Of a DNA stretch of 64,000 nt, positions 18,901 to 28,043 are shown piece by piece (the stretch's first letter is position 1; every line of letters begins with the position of its first letter). The stretch is from CAIWAH01 sp964602595 (GTDB lineage Bacteria; Verrucomicrobiota; Verrucomicrobiia; Limisphaerales; UBA9464). The position numbers were made by a program, and so were the translations under genes. A model generated the notes under the pieces. The model had not been told where the DNA came from, made no database searches, and saw nothing but the letters and a program-made list of their open reading frames with translations. The stretch covers positions 434,001 through 498,000 of the forward strand of contig CAZRRO010000002.1 in assembly GCA_964602595.1 (NCBI GenBank), written 5' to 3'.

Positions 18901-21900
18901 TGCATACAGGTCATGGTAGGCGATCGGGGCATCGGGCTCGTCGGTGACGGTGATGTTGACCGTGACCGGCTCCGAGGTTCCGGCACCGGCGGTCGCCGTG
19001 AAGCGGAAGCTGTCAGGCCCGTAATAGTTGGGCTCCGGCAGATAGAGGAAGCTGCCGTCCGGATTGAGAGTGAGCGTGCCATGGCTCGGGCCATCCAGCA
19101 GCGCCACGGAGATCGCCTCCCCGTCCACGTCGGTGGTCGCACCGTCGAGCACACCCTCCGCCGCATTGACGTCGAGCGGGAACTCCTCCGCGACCGTGTA
19201 AGACTTGCCATCGAGGGACGGCACGTCGTCGACCGGGGTGAAGGTGACCTGGAAGCTGGTCTGGGCGCTAAGCGAGCCATCCGAGACCGTGATGGTGATC
19301 GTTGTCGTCCCGTAGGCGTTGGCCACCGGCGTCACGACCACAGACATGTTGGTTCCGTCGCCGGCCAGCACCGCACCGCCGTTGTCCACATCCACCAGGG
19401 TCGGGTCCGCGCTGGTGACGGTGACGTCGAGGAACGGCCCGGCCGTCATGTCGTCGCCGATGACGAACGGCAGCGCATCGGTCGCGGTGTCTTCGGGCAG
19501 CGTTTGGTCGGGAATGCCGGTGATGCTGGGACGGCTGTTGAAGCCCGTCACATACACCTGGTCAACCCCGTTGGCCGCCGTGCGGAGATTGGTAGCCTTG
19601 CTGATGTAGGCCACGTAACGGCCGCTGCCGGAGATGTCAGGACGGGTGGAGGCACCACCGCTGGCCTCGGACAGGTCCGGCGCCAAGTTGACGCGGTAGG
19701 TCTTCTGATCCCGCAGGTCGCGGACGAAGATGTCCGTGGTCACGTTGTTGTCGGCAACGGTCGACAGATTCCGCGCGTTGCTGTGGAACGTCACATAGCG
19801 GCCATCGTCCGAGATCCGGGCGTCCGACGAGGCGCTGTTGCCGATCATGCCGGCGTCATTGACGCTCGCCAAGGTCAGCGTTCCGGTGGACCGGTCATAC
19901 ACGAAGATGTCGGTCACATTGTTGCTGTCACCTGGAACCAGGTTCGACGCGCTGCTCTGGTAGGCCACGTAGCGGCCGTTCGCCGACACCGTGGGCTGCA
20001 CCGAGGTCAGGTTGCCGAGGGTCACACCGTCCTGCGCACGGCTGATCAGCGACAACGCATGGGTCCCCACATCATACAGGTAGACGTCCGCCCGGCCGTT
20101 GGTGTCGCCCGGCACCAGATTGGTGGCCAAGGATTGGAACACCACCACGGAGCCGTCCTCCGAAACCACCGGATAGGTGGAGGCGTTGTTGCCCTCGGTT
20201 CCGCCCACGACGCTCAGACGGATGGTCGTATTGGCGCTGCGGTCATGGAGGAACACATCGGTCTGGGCCATCGAATCGCCGGCCACCAGATTGTTCGCAT
20301 AGCTGTGGAACGCGACGAGGTTGCCATCGCCCGATATGGACGCATACCAGGAGTCCCCGTTGCCTTGGGAGGCAACCTGGCTGGAATCGGGGAGACTGAC
20401 GCGCTCCGTGGTTCCGCTGATGCGGTCATGCACGAACACGTCGTTCTTCTGGTTGGTGTCCCCGGCCACCAGGTTGTTGGCGGCGCTGTGGAACACGATC
20501 CAACGGCCGTCCGCCGAGATGCGCGGGCTCACGGAGGCCGCATTGCCCTGGACGCCTGCCGTCGACTGGCTGACCAGCGTCGTGACGCCGGTGGCCCGAT
20601 CATGCAGGAAGACGTCGTCCACTCCGTTCGCGTCACCGGCCACCAGGTTGGAGGACTTGCTCTGGAAGGCCACATAGCGGCCGTTCTTCGAGATCGACAC
20701 CATGATCGCATCCCCGTTGCCCGGGACGCCATCCAGGCCGCCGATCGCCTCGACCTTGGACACGGTGATGAGGAATTCCGTGGTCGGCACCGATTCGCCG
20801 CTGGTCAGGGCCACGGAGTATTCAAACAGGTCCGAAGTGATTCCGGGCTCGGTCTGCTCATACGTGAGCTTGCCCGCATCGATGTCCGCCTGGGTAAACG
20901 TGCTGCCCACGGTCACCGCCACGCCGTCGAGGTTGAGGACGCCGCCGGTCGGCAACGCCTCGACCGTATAAACCGTGCCGACAGCCGTCGACCGTCCGCC
21001 GTCATCGGTGGAAAGCGCCGCATTGTCGATCACCTTGAAGCTGGCCGGCAGCACCGACAGCCCCTCGTTTACCACCGTCATGGCGACATTCTTGCCCAAG
21101 ATGTTGTTCGACTCGTCGAATTCCGGAAACACGTCGCTGGAGTCGACATAGACAAACACCTCCTCGACGCCCACGGGGAGCGCCAACGTGGCGTTGACCG
21201 TCACCGAACCGGCCGCCGGAATGGTGACGATGAAATCCTGACCGGCAGGGATCGTGGCCAACGGCGTCCCGTTCTGCAGCGGGTTGCCGCCGTAAAAGCG
21301 CACGCGGACATTGTTGGCCGCCGAACCGGAAGCCGCATCGCTCGCCAGCACTGCGGACACGTCGACGCTGGTTCCCGGAATCACATTGCTGGCCGTGAGG
21401 GAGGCAACGCTCAGGTCGCTGGGCGCCACATAGATGTTGATCGGCGTGGCCGATACGCCGGTCAGTCCGCCACTGGATGACGTCACCTTGAGGGAGACCT
21501 GCCCCGAGTAAGCGTTGTTATAGATCAGCTGGGCGGTAACCGCATTCGCGCCGCCACCGGACTGATCAAGCGCGGCATCCGCGGCGTCGCCGTAGGTGCC
21601 ATTGCCGTCCAAGTCCCAAGCATAGCCGACGATGGTCTGACCGAGGTCGGCATCAGGCTCGTAGGATCCCGAACCATCGAGGGAGATGGTGTCGCCGACA
21701 CGGGAAGTGTAGACCGGAGGTTGCACACCGGCCGGAATGGCCACCGCGACGGGCGGCAGGTCAGTATTGACCAAGTTTACCACCACGGTCGCAGTAACGA
21801 TGTTTTCCGGGTTAGCATTGTCCTTGACCCTCAGCGTGATCGTCCGGGTGGCCGGGCTGCCGTTGCCGCGCCAATCGGCGGAAGGCGTGTTGGTGTTGAC

Positions 21901-23703
21901 CACCGCACCGACCGCATCCGGATTGTTCCAGTCGACACCGTCGCGATCATCCAGATCCCACAGGTATTCAACAACCGACAACGCGGGATCGCTGTGATAG
22001 GTCCGTGATGCATTCAACTGGAAGGAAGAGCTTCGCAGGCAGGAAATGTCGCTGATCGAGTTGATCAGGGCCACCGGCACTGCGCGGGTGACCGACTTCG
22101 TGAGAACGAGATTGACCTTGGCAGTCGTGATCGCCTTGTAGGAGGTCGAATTGAACGGCCATGCCGTAGTAGTCCAACTACCGTCGGTATTCTGCCCAAA
22201 TCCGTAATTCACGTTACGCTGGTTGGAACCGATGCTAGGATCCAATGTTGCCGCCTCTCCGAGAAACCAAGACGCCATGTCCGAATACCAGTTCCGAACC
22301 CCCATCGCCCCGGCGTCCACGGTGTTCACGCCCTGCAACTGGAGACCCTTCTTGATGCCGTAAGCGTTGTAAGCCGAAGAACCCCAGAACTCGCCGTTCG
22401 ATGTGCTCTGCGAATTGTTTAGGTTTCCCCATTGACGACCAATAAACGCGTAACCCTTTTGCTCCGGGGTTCCCGCCACGGTCGCGTTTTGAACACCTTT
22501 GAGCGCATAGGCGACCAAAGCGCCGCCGGTCTTTCCTGAGGTTGGCCAATATTTGCCGCTTGAAGCGGTATCGTAATAATTCACCGCCCCGTTCCACTGA
22601 GCACCATAGTTATCGTTCAGGATCTGGGTTTGTTCAAAGCCGTAGACCACGTTGTCCACCAGCCATTGCGGCATTTCCACACCCCAACGCTCTTTGGCGG
22701 CGAGGAATGCGAGGGCCGGCCATTGCTGGGATGAACCGTCATAGCGACCTCCTGCGTTCTGGCTGGAAATTGCATAGCCGTAGCCACCACGCTGGGAGCC
22801 ATCGCCCATGCAGAACGCATACTGATCCAAGGCATCAGCGATGACATTGTAGTAGGAGCGTCCCGTCAGGGTTCCGTTCTCCACGAGCTTGGATCGCGCC
22901 GCCGCCGCGCTGGGCTGCGACATGATGATGGCAAGCGCCGTGACCGAACTCTGATACACGCCGTGGTCATCACTCGTCAGGGCCACACCCTTGCCGTTGA
23001 CCAAAAATATGTCCGGATCCCGGTTCGAAACACCGTCCGAGTGGGCCAAGATCGAGATGTCACGAATGTTCGAGTTCGCAAACAGCTGATTAAGTCCCTT
23101 CTGCACCGTCTCCGCGTAGATGTCAGACTCGTAGTCATTTCCCGGAAGGTGGCCATTTTCTTCGAAGGCCAGCACGGCAAACGCCGTTGAACCCTGCGCG
23201 TAGTAGGAAGTGTTATTACCATACCAAAATACTCGCCCGGGGGTAGAGGCAGCAACCTCCTGTTTGTTCTTGTAGAGGAAAAGGAGAGATTTTTCCAAAG
23301 CAATGTTGACGCGATCCTCTTGCGTGGTGGTCGCATGCACATTGATGACTGACTGACGCGTCTTGGTTTCCCCCTGGGAGTCCACCACAGTGATGGCTAC
23401 CGTCTTACGGCCACCCGCCGTATACGTATGCGCCGCCCCGAGATAGTAGGCCGCCTGAGACTCCGAAACCCCCGACCAGGTAGCTGGCGCAGATCCATCC
23501 CCGTAGTCCAAGGTGACGGAGTAGGGGGCAACACCGCCCCAAGCCCGCCCCCAAACCTCAATGGCCTCATCCTTGGCCGCATTGCCGTAGCCCGGGATCT
23601 GCCCATTGCTGGGCATCATGGCGACTTTGAGGTCCGCTAAGACCGATGTGCAGGCCCCACACACTGCAGCCAGAACCCCCAAGCGCCAAGTCTGTCGTTT
23701 CAT
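15949..23703 (-). CDS. Giant secreted multidomain repeat protein (2,584 residues)
   Basis: After a signal peptide (RLGVLAAVCGACTSVLA) the approximate order is: PKD-like domain (35-130), alpha/alpha-toroid of prenyltransferase-repeat type (130-540), PKD-like region with DLDGNGTYGDAAD (550-760), CARDB-like adhesion domain (760-890), cadherin-like segment (890-1000), about seven PD40/TolB-like propeller blades of the pattern GRYVAFQSKSSNLV..GD (1000-1380), cadherin/VCBS-type repeats with VLANDYDADGD (1390-1870), three MBG repeats (YGAPNPALSVRYSGF, 1880-2120), Big_3-like Ig repeats (2120-2410), a VCBS-like repeat (2410-2500) and a C-terminal module with GRVYTVEHQ. No PEP-CTERM tail. It is probably a surface or secreted adhesin-like protein. 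Start 23703 fits the signal peptide; the frame extends to 23802. Confidence 0.85.
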   Translation of the reverse strand: MKRQTWRLGVLAAVCGACTSVLADLKVAMMPSNGQIPGYGNAAKDEAIEVWGRAWGGVAPYSVTLDYGDGSAPATWSGVSESQAAYYLGAAHTYTAGGRKTVAITVVDSQGETKTRQSVINVHATTTQEDRVNIALEKSLLFLYKNKQEVAASTPGRVFWYGNNTSYYAQGSTAFAVLAFEENGHLPGNDYESDIYAETVQKGLNQLFANSNIRDISILAHSDGVSNRDPDIFLVNGKGVALTSDDHGVYQSSVTALAIIMSQPSAAAARSKLVENGTLTGRSYYNVIADALDQYAFCMGDGSQRGGYGYAISSQNAGGRYDGSSQQWPALAFLAAKERWGVEMPQWLVDNVVYGFEQTQILNDNYGAQWNGAVNYYDTASSGKYWPTSGKTGGALVAYALKGVQNATVAGTPEQKGYAFIGRQWGNLNNSQSTSNGEFWGSSAYNAYGIKKGLQLQGVNTVDAGAMGVRNWYSDMASWFLGEAATLDPSIGSNQRNVNYGFGQNTDGSWTTTAWPFNSTSYKAITTAKVNLVLTKSVTRAVPVALINSISDISCLRSSSFQLNASRTYHSDPALSVVEYLWDLDDRDGVDWNNPDAVGAVVNTNTPSADWRGNGSPATRTITLRVKDNANPENIVTATVVVNLVNTDLPPVAVAIPAGVQPPVYTSRVGDTISLDGSGSYEPDADLGQTIVGYAWDLDGNGTYGDAADAALDQSGGGANAVTAQLIYNNAYSGQVSLKVTSSSGGLTGVSATPINIYVAPSDLSVASLTASNVIPGTSVDVSAVLASDAASGSAANNVRVRFYGGNPLQNGTPLATIPAGQDFIVTIPAAGSVTVNATLALPVGVEEVFVYVDSSDVFPEFDESNNILGKNVAMTVVNEGLSVLPASFKVIDNAALSTDDGGRSTAVGTVYTVEALPTGGVLNLDGVAVTVGSTFTQADIDAGKLTYEQTEPGITSDLFEYSVALTSGESVPTTEFLITVSKVEAIGGLDGVPGNGDAIMVSISKNGRYVAFQSKSSNLVAGDANGVDDVFLHDRATGVTTLVSQSTAGVQGNAASVSPRISADGRWIVFHSAANNLVAGDTNQKNDVFVHDRISGTTERVSLPDSSQVASQGNGDSWYASISGDGNLVAFHSYANNLVAGDSMAQTDVFLHDRSANTTIRLSVVGGTEGNNASTYPVVSEDGSVVVFQSLATNLVPGDTNGRADVYLYDVGTHALSLISRAQDGVTLGNLTSVQPTVSANGRYVAYQSSASNLVPGDSNNVTDIFVYDRSTGTLTLASVNDAGMIGNSASSDARISDDGRYVTFHSNARNLSTVADNNVTTDIFVRDLRDQKTYRVNLAPDLSEASGGASTRPDISGSGRYVAYISKATNLRTAANGVDQVYVTGFNSRPSITGIPDQTLPEDTATDALPFVIGDDMTAGPFLDVTVTSADPTLVDVDNGGAVLAGDGTNMSVVVTPVANAYGTTTITITVSDGSLSAQTSFQVTFTPVDDVPSLDGKSYTVAEEFPLDVNAAEGVLDGATTDVDGEAISVALLDGPSHGTLTLNPDGSFLYLPEPNYYGPDSFRFTATAGAGTSEPVTVNITVTDEPDAPIAYHDLYAMNRDGVLSVPSRFGVLANDYDADGDQLVAFLVVSPSYGSLVLNEDGGFTYEPNAMFTGYDYFVYTANDGFADSEFGLVEINVHAPSNRPLGMPDSFTMSQGGTLTLPAPGVLANDTNPLGGSFQAIQLTFPENGVATLNPDGSLTYTPDANFVGVDQFTYEGSNADGRGSTNQISIVVQKAGMAPELVAPLTPQIAVYQNAFSWEIPVEAFTSPKGTPLIDNVTGLPPGMTFDPQTRTVSGSPEDTGVYFVTVEVFDSVSPNFRANSFFTLTVNPAPLTVTANDAERFYGAPNPALSVRYSGFLNGEDASVLDVVPTASTAANALSNAGLYPIIAAGGVDNHYAITHVAGVLTVAKAPLAANGPDVSRLYGAANPALPVSYSGFVNGDDADDLDVAPVASTAVVAITPVGTYEVSLSAGSDNNYVIGNTSGTIEVGKAPLTVTADDQIRPFGSVNPPLTATYSGFVNGEDASVIDHLATVATTAMVNSLVGAYPITVSGATDGNYDITHVAGTLTVIKADTQLSIVPPALQPVFGRPAVITGAILPRGASGQVQLLEGGTVIATGEIVRGRVTWTVSGLLGGTRSLVARYLGDGSYNVVDSPVTAVTVAKTVSAVSLRSTVNPAYHSYAVGLIATVTAPEVQTPGSPVQTGTVSFFEGGTLLGVAPVVNGVARFNANSMGIGEHTVTALYIGDANHLVATSAPIVQRVQKITPSVLIGASASAVNFRDPVTFTVMIFPASVTGNVTFLDGENVLGVVPVSANFVYGEAVLTTTGLGTGVRNVTARYNGDGVNSANTSMILPVTVRGAGRAPVAAEDFFNVYRNKSVVIPVQSLLVNDTDPDGDTVRFISVGSSTAAGAQVVAANGFINYTAPLNYVGVDTFTYVIEDGNGNQAVGTAQISVTDSETISLVSIRDEGGVVTVRFLGSPGRVYTVEHQGFVGGDWTKRANLTAPRRSVNGLPLGVFEYSEPSGQSGFFRAVSPAY

Positions 23704-23992
23704 TTTAAATGGTATTTCCAATCTGTAGTCACAGGAAATGTTTTTAGGACACTCCCGTGCATTTCGTTGAGATGCTAATGCCACCTCCGGAATCGCGAAC
23801 AACTACAAACACCATTGTAGGAGTAATCATTGGTGAGTATTCATGTCATCCCCGGGTTTTAATGGCGTTACCTTCTAATGAGAGAATATCCACAATTGCC
23901 TCAAAGTGTTGGACGTGTGAATGACCGAGTTTTCTGCCATGGTTTGAAAACCATAACCATTATTAGATGTAGGTGTTTCAAAGGTGGCGTTC

Positions 23993-24880
23993 ATGATTTG
24001 TCGGCACATGAATCGAAATGAATCCAAGTTTGAAACCGTTTTTACGGGCGATGCATCGGAATACGGAACGCTCCGCGGGGCGTCGTGGCCATTGGGCTAT
24101 GCGGCTCGCTGTAGCCCCGCTCTGGCGGCGGCGACAGGCCTGCCCATAGTGGGTGTGGATGCGTGGATCCGACGACTCCGGCTGGCCAGCACGCTGACAA
24201 TCACCCTTATGGCTGCTACTGCGGACAGCACCAAGCCGGCTGCGTCCTTCAGCCCCCCGCTGCCGTCCCCTCCAACGCCAGTTGTCGAGTCAAAGCCCCC
24301 TCCCCCGGATCTCACTGTGGTGCGCATCGCACCTGACGAATACCGACTAGGCCCGGTGAACCTGAACAAGGCGACGGACACGGTGCGGTTGCCAGTGGCC
24401 ATAAATGGCCAGGCGCTGGGGGCACCGCTCGAATACCTGCTCGTGACCGAGGAGGGAAAGGTCCACGAAAGTCTTCTCGTCACGTCCACGTCGGCGACGC
24501 AGATCCGGCTCGCGATGCTGCTGCTGGGCTGGCGCGGCACCAACGAGGCTGTAACTCTTACTTTGGAGTGGCCAGCTGGGGCCAGGTCCGCGGCTACGGC
24601 GCCCGAGCAGTTGCTTACCGCCAAGGACCATGTTTCGCGGCCATTGGCGCCGGCTTGGGAAGTTCAGGCGCTTGACGCGGACGCGCATTCCCCTGCCAAA
24701 CCGACCGGACAGATTGTGGCCCTGATCCCAGATTCGGGCGCCCTGATAGGCTACCGGGGCTGGGGTGCGACCAACGACGTCCTCTGGACCGCGCGCACCA
24801 ACGACATTCCTGCCACGGTGGACGGACTCAGCCTGACTGTTCGCCGTCGAAAGGCGGTTCCCGGCGAGGTTGCGCCATGA
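23993..24880 (+). CDS. YdjY-domain protein
   Basis: The 295-residue product contains the YdjY-type core: VRLPVAINGQALGAPLEYL, LVTEEGKVHESLLVTS and QIRLAMLLLGWRG, followed by a beta-rich C-terminal part. YdjY-like domains occur in exported or membrane-associated proteins of unknown function. The ATG at 23993 is preceded at good spacing by AAAGG, so it is preferred even though a hydrophobic segment (LRLASTLTITLMAAT, with an in-frame GTG at 24155) lies about 65 residues in and could be an internal signal anchor. Its stop overlaps the start of the LuxR-type gene by four bases, so the two form an operon. Confidence 0.7.
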   Translation: MICRHMNRNESKFETVFTGDASEYGTLRGASWPLGYAARCSPALAAATGLPIVGVDAWIRRLRLASTLTITLMAATADSTKPAASFSPPLPSPPTPVVESKPPPPDLTVVRIAPDEYRLGPVNLNKATDTVRLPVAINGQALGAPLEYLLVTEEGKVHESLLVTSTSATQIRLAMLLLGWRGTNEAVTLTLEWPAGARSAATAPEQLLTAKDHVSRPLAPAWEVQALDADAHSPAKPTGQIVALIPDSGALIGYRGWGATNDVLWTARTNDIPATVDGLSLTVRRRKAVPGEVAP

Positions 24881-25515
24881 GCGGTAAGCCTTCCCGGCCA
24901 TCGGTCCTCGTGGTCGGTGCCGATCACTTGGTGGGTGCCGGAATCACCGCCCTTGTTAGCACAGCCGGCTACGCCAGCACCTGCCGCGTGCCTTATCCTG
25001 TGAGGGCGGATTCGCAGGCGTCGATGTCCTCCAACCCGATCTTGGTGTTCGTGCCAGCGCTGCAGACTCCGGAGGAGGCACTAGATTTGCTTCAGGGTTA
25101 CCACTCCCGTGCCGTCCTCGTGTCTCCATCCCTCTCACCGCTGTGGGTTTGGTCTGCCGGGGAGTCCGGCATTGGAGGATTCGTGCACATGCACGAGCCA
25201 CCCGCTCTCTTGCTGGCTGCGATTGAAGAAATCGCGGCGGGCCGACGATATCACAGTCCGGGCTATCAGCGAACCAAACAATCCCACCTAGTTCGAAACG
25301 ATGCCTTTTTCAGGATTCTCAGCCGACGGGAACAGCAAATCCTTGCGGGCGTCTGCCGCGGCGAAGGTGACGAACAGCTCGGCAATGCCCTTGGCATTTC
25401 TCACCTGACGGTAGCAACGCATCGCCGAAGTATCCGCCAAAAGATTTCGGCCCACAACGACCGGGACTTGGTTCGCTACGCCATCGAATGGGGGCTACAC
25501 CCGTTCGCAGCCTGA
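24877..25515 (+). CDS. LuxR-type regulator with degenerate receiver
   Basis: 212 residues. The N-terminal 130 residues have receiver-like layout (SVLVVGADHLVGAGITALV and LLLAAIEEIAAGRRYHSP) but the phospho-acceptor strand reads PILVFVPALQ with no Asp, and the switch Lys is replaced (GFVHMHEPP). The C-terminal LuxR-type helix-turn-helix is intact (LSRREQQILAGVCRG, LGNALGISHLTVATHRRSI). It probably binds DNA constitutively or responds to a non-phosphate signal. ATGA overlap with the YdjY gene indicates translational coupling. Confidence 0.8.
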   Translation: MSGKPSRPSVLVVGADHLVGAGITALVSTAGYASTCRVPYPVRADSQASMSSNPILVFVPALQTPEEALDLLQGYHSRAVLVSPSLSPLWVWSAGESGIGGFVHMHEPPALLLAAIEEIAAGRRYHSPGYQRTKQSHLVRNDAFFRILSRREQQILAGVCRGEGDEQLGNALGISHLTVATHRRSIRQKISAHNDRDLVRYAIEWGLHPFAA

Positions 25516-25629
25516 CCTGTGTCCCTATTTGGGGTGTGGGTCTCGCTGGACTGGCCCACCTAATTCTGACCGCGAGAAAAGGCGCACCCAAGCGGCAGTG
25601 CAGAGTGCGAATTCCAGAACATTTGGTGC

Positions 25630-26061
25630 TTACGCGCCGACCAGAGGAGGCAACGGCGCGGCGCCCACCGCGGCGACGGCCATTTCGCGCCGGTAACGAT
25701 GCCGTTCGGCCCGAGCGACGGCTATGGCCTCCGCCAGCTCCGCGCAGCGCGCCTCGGCCGCGGCCAGCAAACCCACCAAGTCAGCGTATTCTTCCCCGAG
25801 CGCTTCCCGGAGCTGGTTATCGAGTTCCGCCGGATCCTGCCGTCGGGCGGCGGCAAGTTCTGACAGCGATTGGTCGGTGAAGAGCAGCATCTGGAGCAGC
25901 CCGTTCATGCCCCGGGCAACCGGCGGGAAGTCTTGCATGACCCGAAGGATACTTGGCGAAAGGGGGTGCCCTCCACGGCCAAGGTTGGTTAGCTCCAACT
26001 CACGGGCTTCGGGACCGGAATGCAGCAATCCGCCAAATGGCCCAATGAATCCGGCCAGCAT
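25630..26061 (-). CDS. Hypothetical protein with C-terminal coiled coil
   Basis: I do not recognise this protein of about 143 residues. The last 70 residues (from SLSELAAARRQDPAELDNQ through AEARCAELAEAIAVARAE) are Ala/Glu/Arg-rich and predicted by eye to be a long helix or coiled coil; the N-terminus (MLAGFIGPFGGLL) is apolar. The frame extends upstream to a TTG at 26094 and has a GTG at 26079, so the start is uncertain. It is convergent with the LuxR-type gene at 24877-25515. Confidence 0.45.
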   Translation of the reverse strand: MLAGFIGPFGGLLHSGPEARELELTNLGRGGHPLSPSILRVMQDFPPVARGMNGLLQMLLFTDQSLSELAAARRQDPAELDNQLREALGEEYADLVGLLAAAEARCAELAEAIAVARAERHRYRREMAVAAVGAAPLPPLVGA

Positions 26062-26364
26062 TTGCTTTTTCAAAATCACCCGCCGCTCAGGCAAACCGTC
26101 AGCCTAACCACGGTTGAACGTTTCCCGAACTCTCCCCGAAACATATCGTAGTTCTGCCGGTGGGGCATTTCATTGGCTTCGAGTGAGGTCCGTTGAGGCT
26201 GGCTAATTTGCGTTGCCCAGGAGCCCCACCGGCGCCTGCGTCCTCGTAGGGCCGCAACATAACTTTCCGGTGTGGGGGTGTGACGCGGTGTCAGGTAGCC
26301 CGAGTGGGCAGACTTGAATAGTTGGGGTGGTTGTAAGAGCGCTCCAACTTTGCCCTTATCAAGA

Positions 26365-26880
26365 TCAGCCCGGAAACAGCGAAAGGGCCAAGCGCAGGAT
26401 CGGCATTCCACCCCTCAGCCCGGTGCGCTTGAGAATGTGGTGGCGATGGGTTTCAACCGTGCGGACGGAGACGCCCAGCCGAGCTGCAATCTCGCTGGAT
26501 TTCAAGCCTTCCGCCACGAGTTTCATGACACGGAGCTGCGCCGAGGTCAGGGAAGGGTCCGGACGACTCGCCGACACGGCTGCCGGCATGGCCGGCAGCC
26601 AGACGAACGTTCCACCTGCAAACAGGACAGCGCGAGCCGCCTGTTTGACTTCGGCCGGGGCGCTCTCATGCACCATGACCCGGAGCCCCATGTCCAAGGC
26701 GATCCGCACTTGCCGCACTGTCCAGTCACCCTCGATGACCAGCCGGACTGAACTCAGCCCGCCGTGGCGTCGCCAGTATGCCCGGGCACGGGCGAAGTTG
26801 GGCCAAACCATCTCCGTAACCAACTCGGGTGAACGCCTGCGCGTAGACGATCGATAAACAATAGGCCGGGCCGGGCTCAT
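26365..26880 (-). CDS. LuxR-type regulator lacking a functional receiver
   Basis: 171 residues. The C-terminus is a clear LuxR-type helix-turn-helix (LTSAQLRVMKLVAEG, SEIAARLGVSVRTVETHRHHIL). The N-terminal 90 residues look like a shortened receiver remnant (VRLVIEGDWTVRQVRIALD, GLRVMVHESAPAEVKQAARA) without the phospho-acceptor Asp or switch Lys. The start at 26880 is supported by a four-base ATGA overlap with the upstream small membrane protein gene; a longer frame to 27051 is rejected because it would run through that gene. Confidence 0.78.
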   Translation of the reverse strand: MSPARPIVYRSSTRRRSPELVTEMVWPNFARARAYWRRHGGLSSVRLVIEGDWTVRQVRIALDMGLRVMVHESAPAEVKQAARAVLFAGGTFVWLPAMPAAVSASRPDPSLTSAQLRVMKLVAEGLKSSEIAARLGVSVRTVETHRHHILKRTGLRGGMPILRLALSLFPG

Positions 26881-27176
26881 GGAGCTAATGGCCGAGCCAA
26901 GCCAGTCGTCGAAGCTGATCCAGCATCGGCCACTGCGCTGCCAGCCGTTCGCAGCTTGGCCAGGCCGAAACGGTTGCGATTGCAATCCCCGCCACCGAAG
27001 CGGCCCAACGAAAGGGTTAGGATAAATGTCACGCCGGTCATGCCAATCCAAGACATCACCTTGTTCGCGCGAGTTCGCGGATGGTGGCTGCCTCCGTCGG
27101 GGCCGGATGAAACGACGCCTGCAGCAATTAGCCCTACCAGAATCAGCGGGAAGATACGACGCGAATACGATTTCAC
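26877..27176 (-). CDS. Small membrane protein
   Basis: 99 residues with two apolar segments (FPLILVGLIAAGVVSS and WIGMTGVTFILTLSL) separated by a short basic/polar loop, and a non-descript C-terminus. It belongs to no family I recognise. Its stop codon overlaps the start of the LuxR-type regulator gene by four bases, which argues that it is genuinely translated and that the two may work together, for example as membrane sensor and DNA-binding partner (inference). Confidence 0.5.
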   Translation of the reverse strand: MKSYSRRIFPLILVGLIAAGVVSSGPDGGSHHPRTRANKVMSWIGMTGVTFILTLSLGRFGGGDCNRNRFGLAKLRTAGSAVADAGSASTTGLARPLAP

Positions 27177-27305
27177 TTAACTACCATCGCCGCGAAGTTT
27201 CGACTTCGGAACATACCAACGACAGTTAGCGCCGCACCACTCAGGGACCGGAATGCGATTGTTTGCGCGCGTTACAGGGCACCCTAGCGTTGCTGCGAAC
27301 CAATT

Positions 27306-27617
27306 TTGGTGATCAAACAACCTCGCATGCCCAGATTGACGCCAACCTTATGCCAGCAGCAATTAGGCATGCTCACAAGCAGCTTCGAACATCGCGCCTC
27401 CTGGCTGAACATGGTCGAGCACTTCTTCCGCGATCTGACCACCCGCCGGGTGCGGGCCGGGATCTTCCAGAACGTCGCCGAATTGGAGGCGGCCATCGGC
27501 GCTTACCTCCGGCACCAAAAGGCCCAGCCCAAGCCGTTCATCTGGACCGCGAAGGCCGCCGCCATCCTCGCCAAAGTCACCAACGCACGGGCCGCCCACC
27601 TAAAGTCACAGAATTAA
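27306..27617 (+). pseudogene. IS630-family transposase C-terminal remnant
   Basis: The readable part from about 27380 (HRASWLNMVEHFFRDLTTRRV, AELEAAIGAYLRH, AQPKPFIWTAKAAAILAKV) is the C-terminal end of an IS630/DDE_3 transposase, where SWLNMVE contains the final catalytic Glu. The first two thirds of the protein are missing and the upstream sequence matches nothing. It is a scar of a past insertion. A second transposase scar of another family (IS5) lies near the start of the window. Confidence 0.8.
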
Positions 27618-28043
27618 CGCCGGTCCACACTAGTCACGACGGAGTGGAAGCATCGCATGGTGTTACTCAAGCAGCTCGAAAAGCTGGTCGGCCTCGTGAA
27701 GTTTCCGAAACTCTACCACGACGCCGATCAGGGGAAGTGACTGCGCGTGGTGAGTGGGTTCGGTCCCATCCCTGCGTCGATATCTGTGCACTGGGTGCTT
27801 TTGCCCCAGGGTTCCGATGTTGTTTTGGGCGTAGCGGCCGAGTGGGTTGGCGCAGCGAGTGCGGACACCAAAACGGACACCAACCGAGCGGTTCTGAGCT
27901 GGTAGCGAGCATAGGCGAGCACGCTTGATTCGACAATGAAATCGGGCATTCTCTGGGTGTCAGGACGGCCCAATAAGACCAATCCCGACCACCGGCTCCA
28001 GTTTCCCTCCCGACCTCTTCGGTTCCCGCCTAGGGCATCGGCC
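27618..28043. other. Intergenic stretch with a possible gene fragment
   Basis: About 430 bases after the IS630 remnant. A plus-strand frame ending at 27740 reads TEWKHRMVLLKQLEKLVGL then VKFPKLYHDADQGK and looks like the end of a truncated gene, but I cannot name the family and no start is apparent. Beyond 27740 I see no gene; GGACACCAA occurs twice within about 20 bases near 27868. Confidence 0.35.

Noticed and set aside
18529..21480. Plus-strand open frame of 983 codons inside the giant gene
   Set aside because: It is antisense to clear PD40, cadherin and CARDB-type repeats; its His/Arg/Gly/Val-rich translation has no domain and arises from GC-rich codon bias.
26365..27051. Longer form of the LuxR-type regulator starting at 27051
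   Set aside because: It would overlap most of the small membrane protein gene, while the start at 26880 shares an ATGA overlap with that gene.
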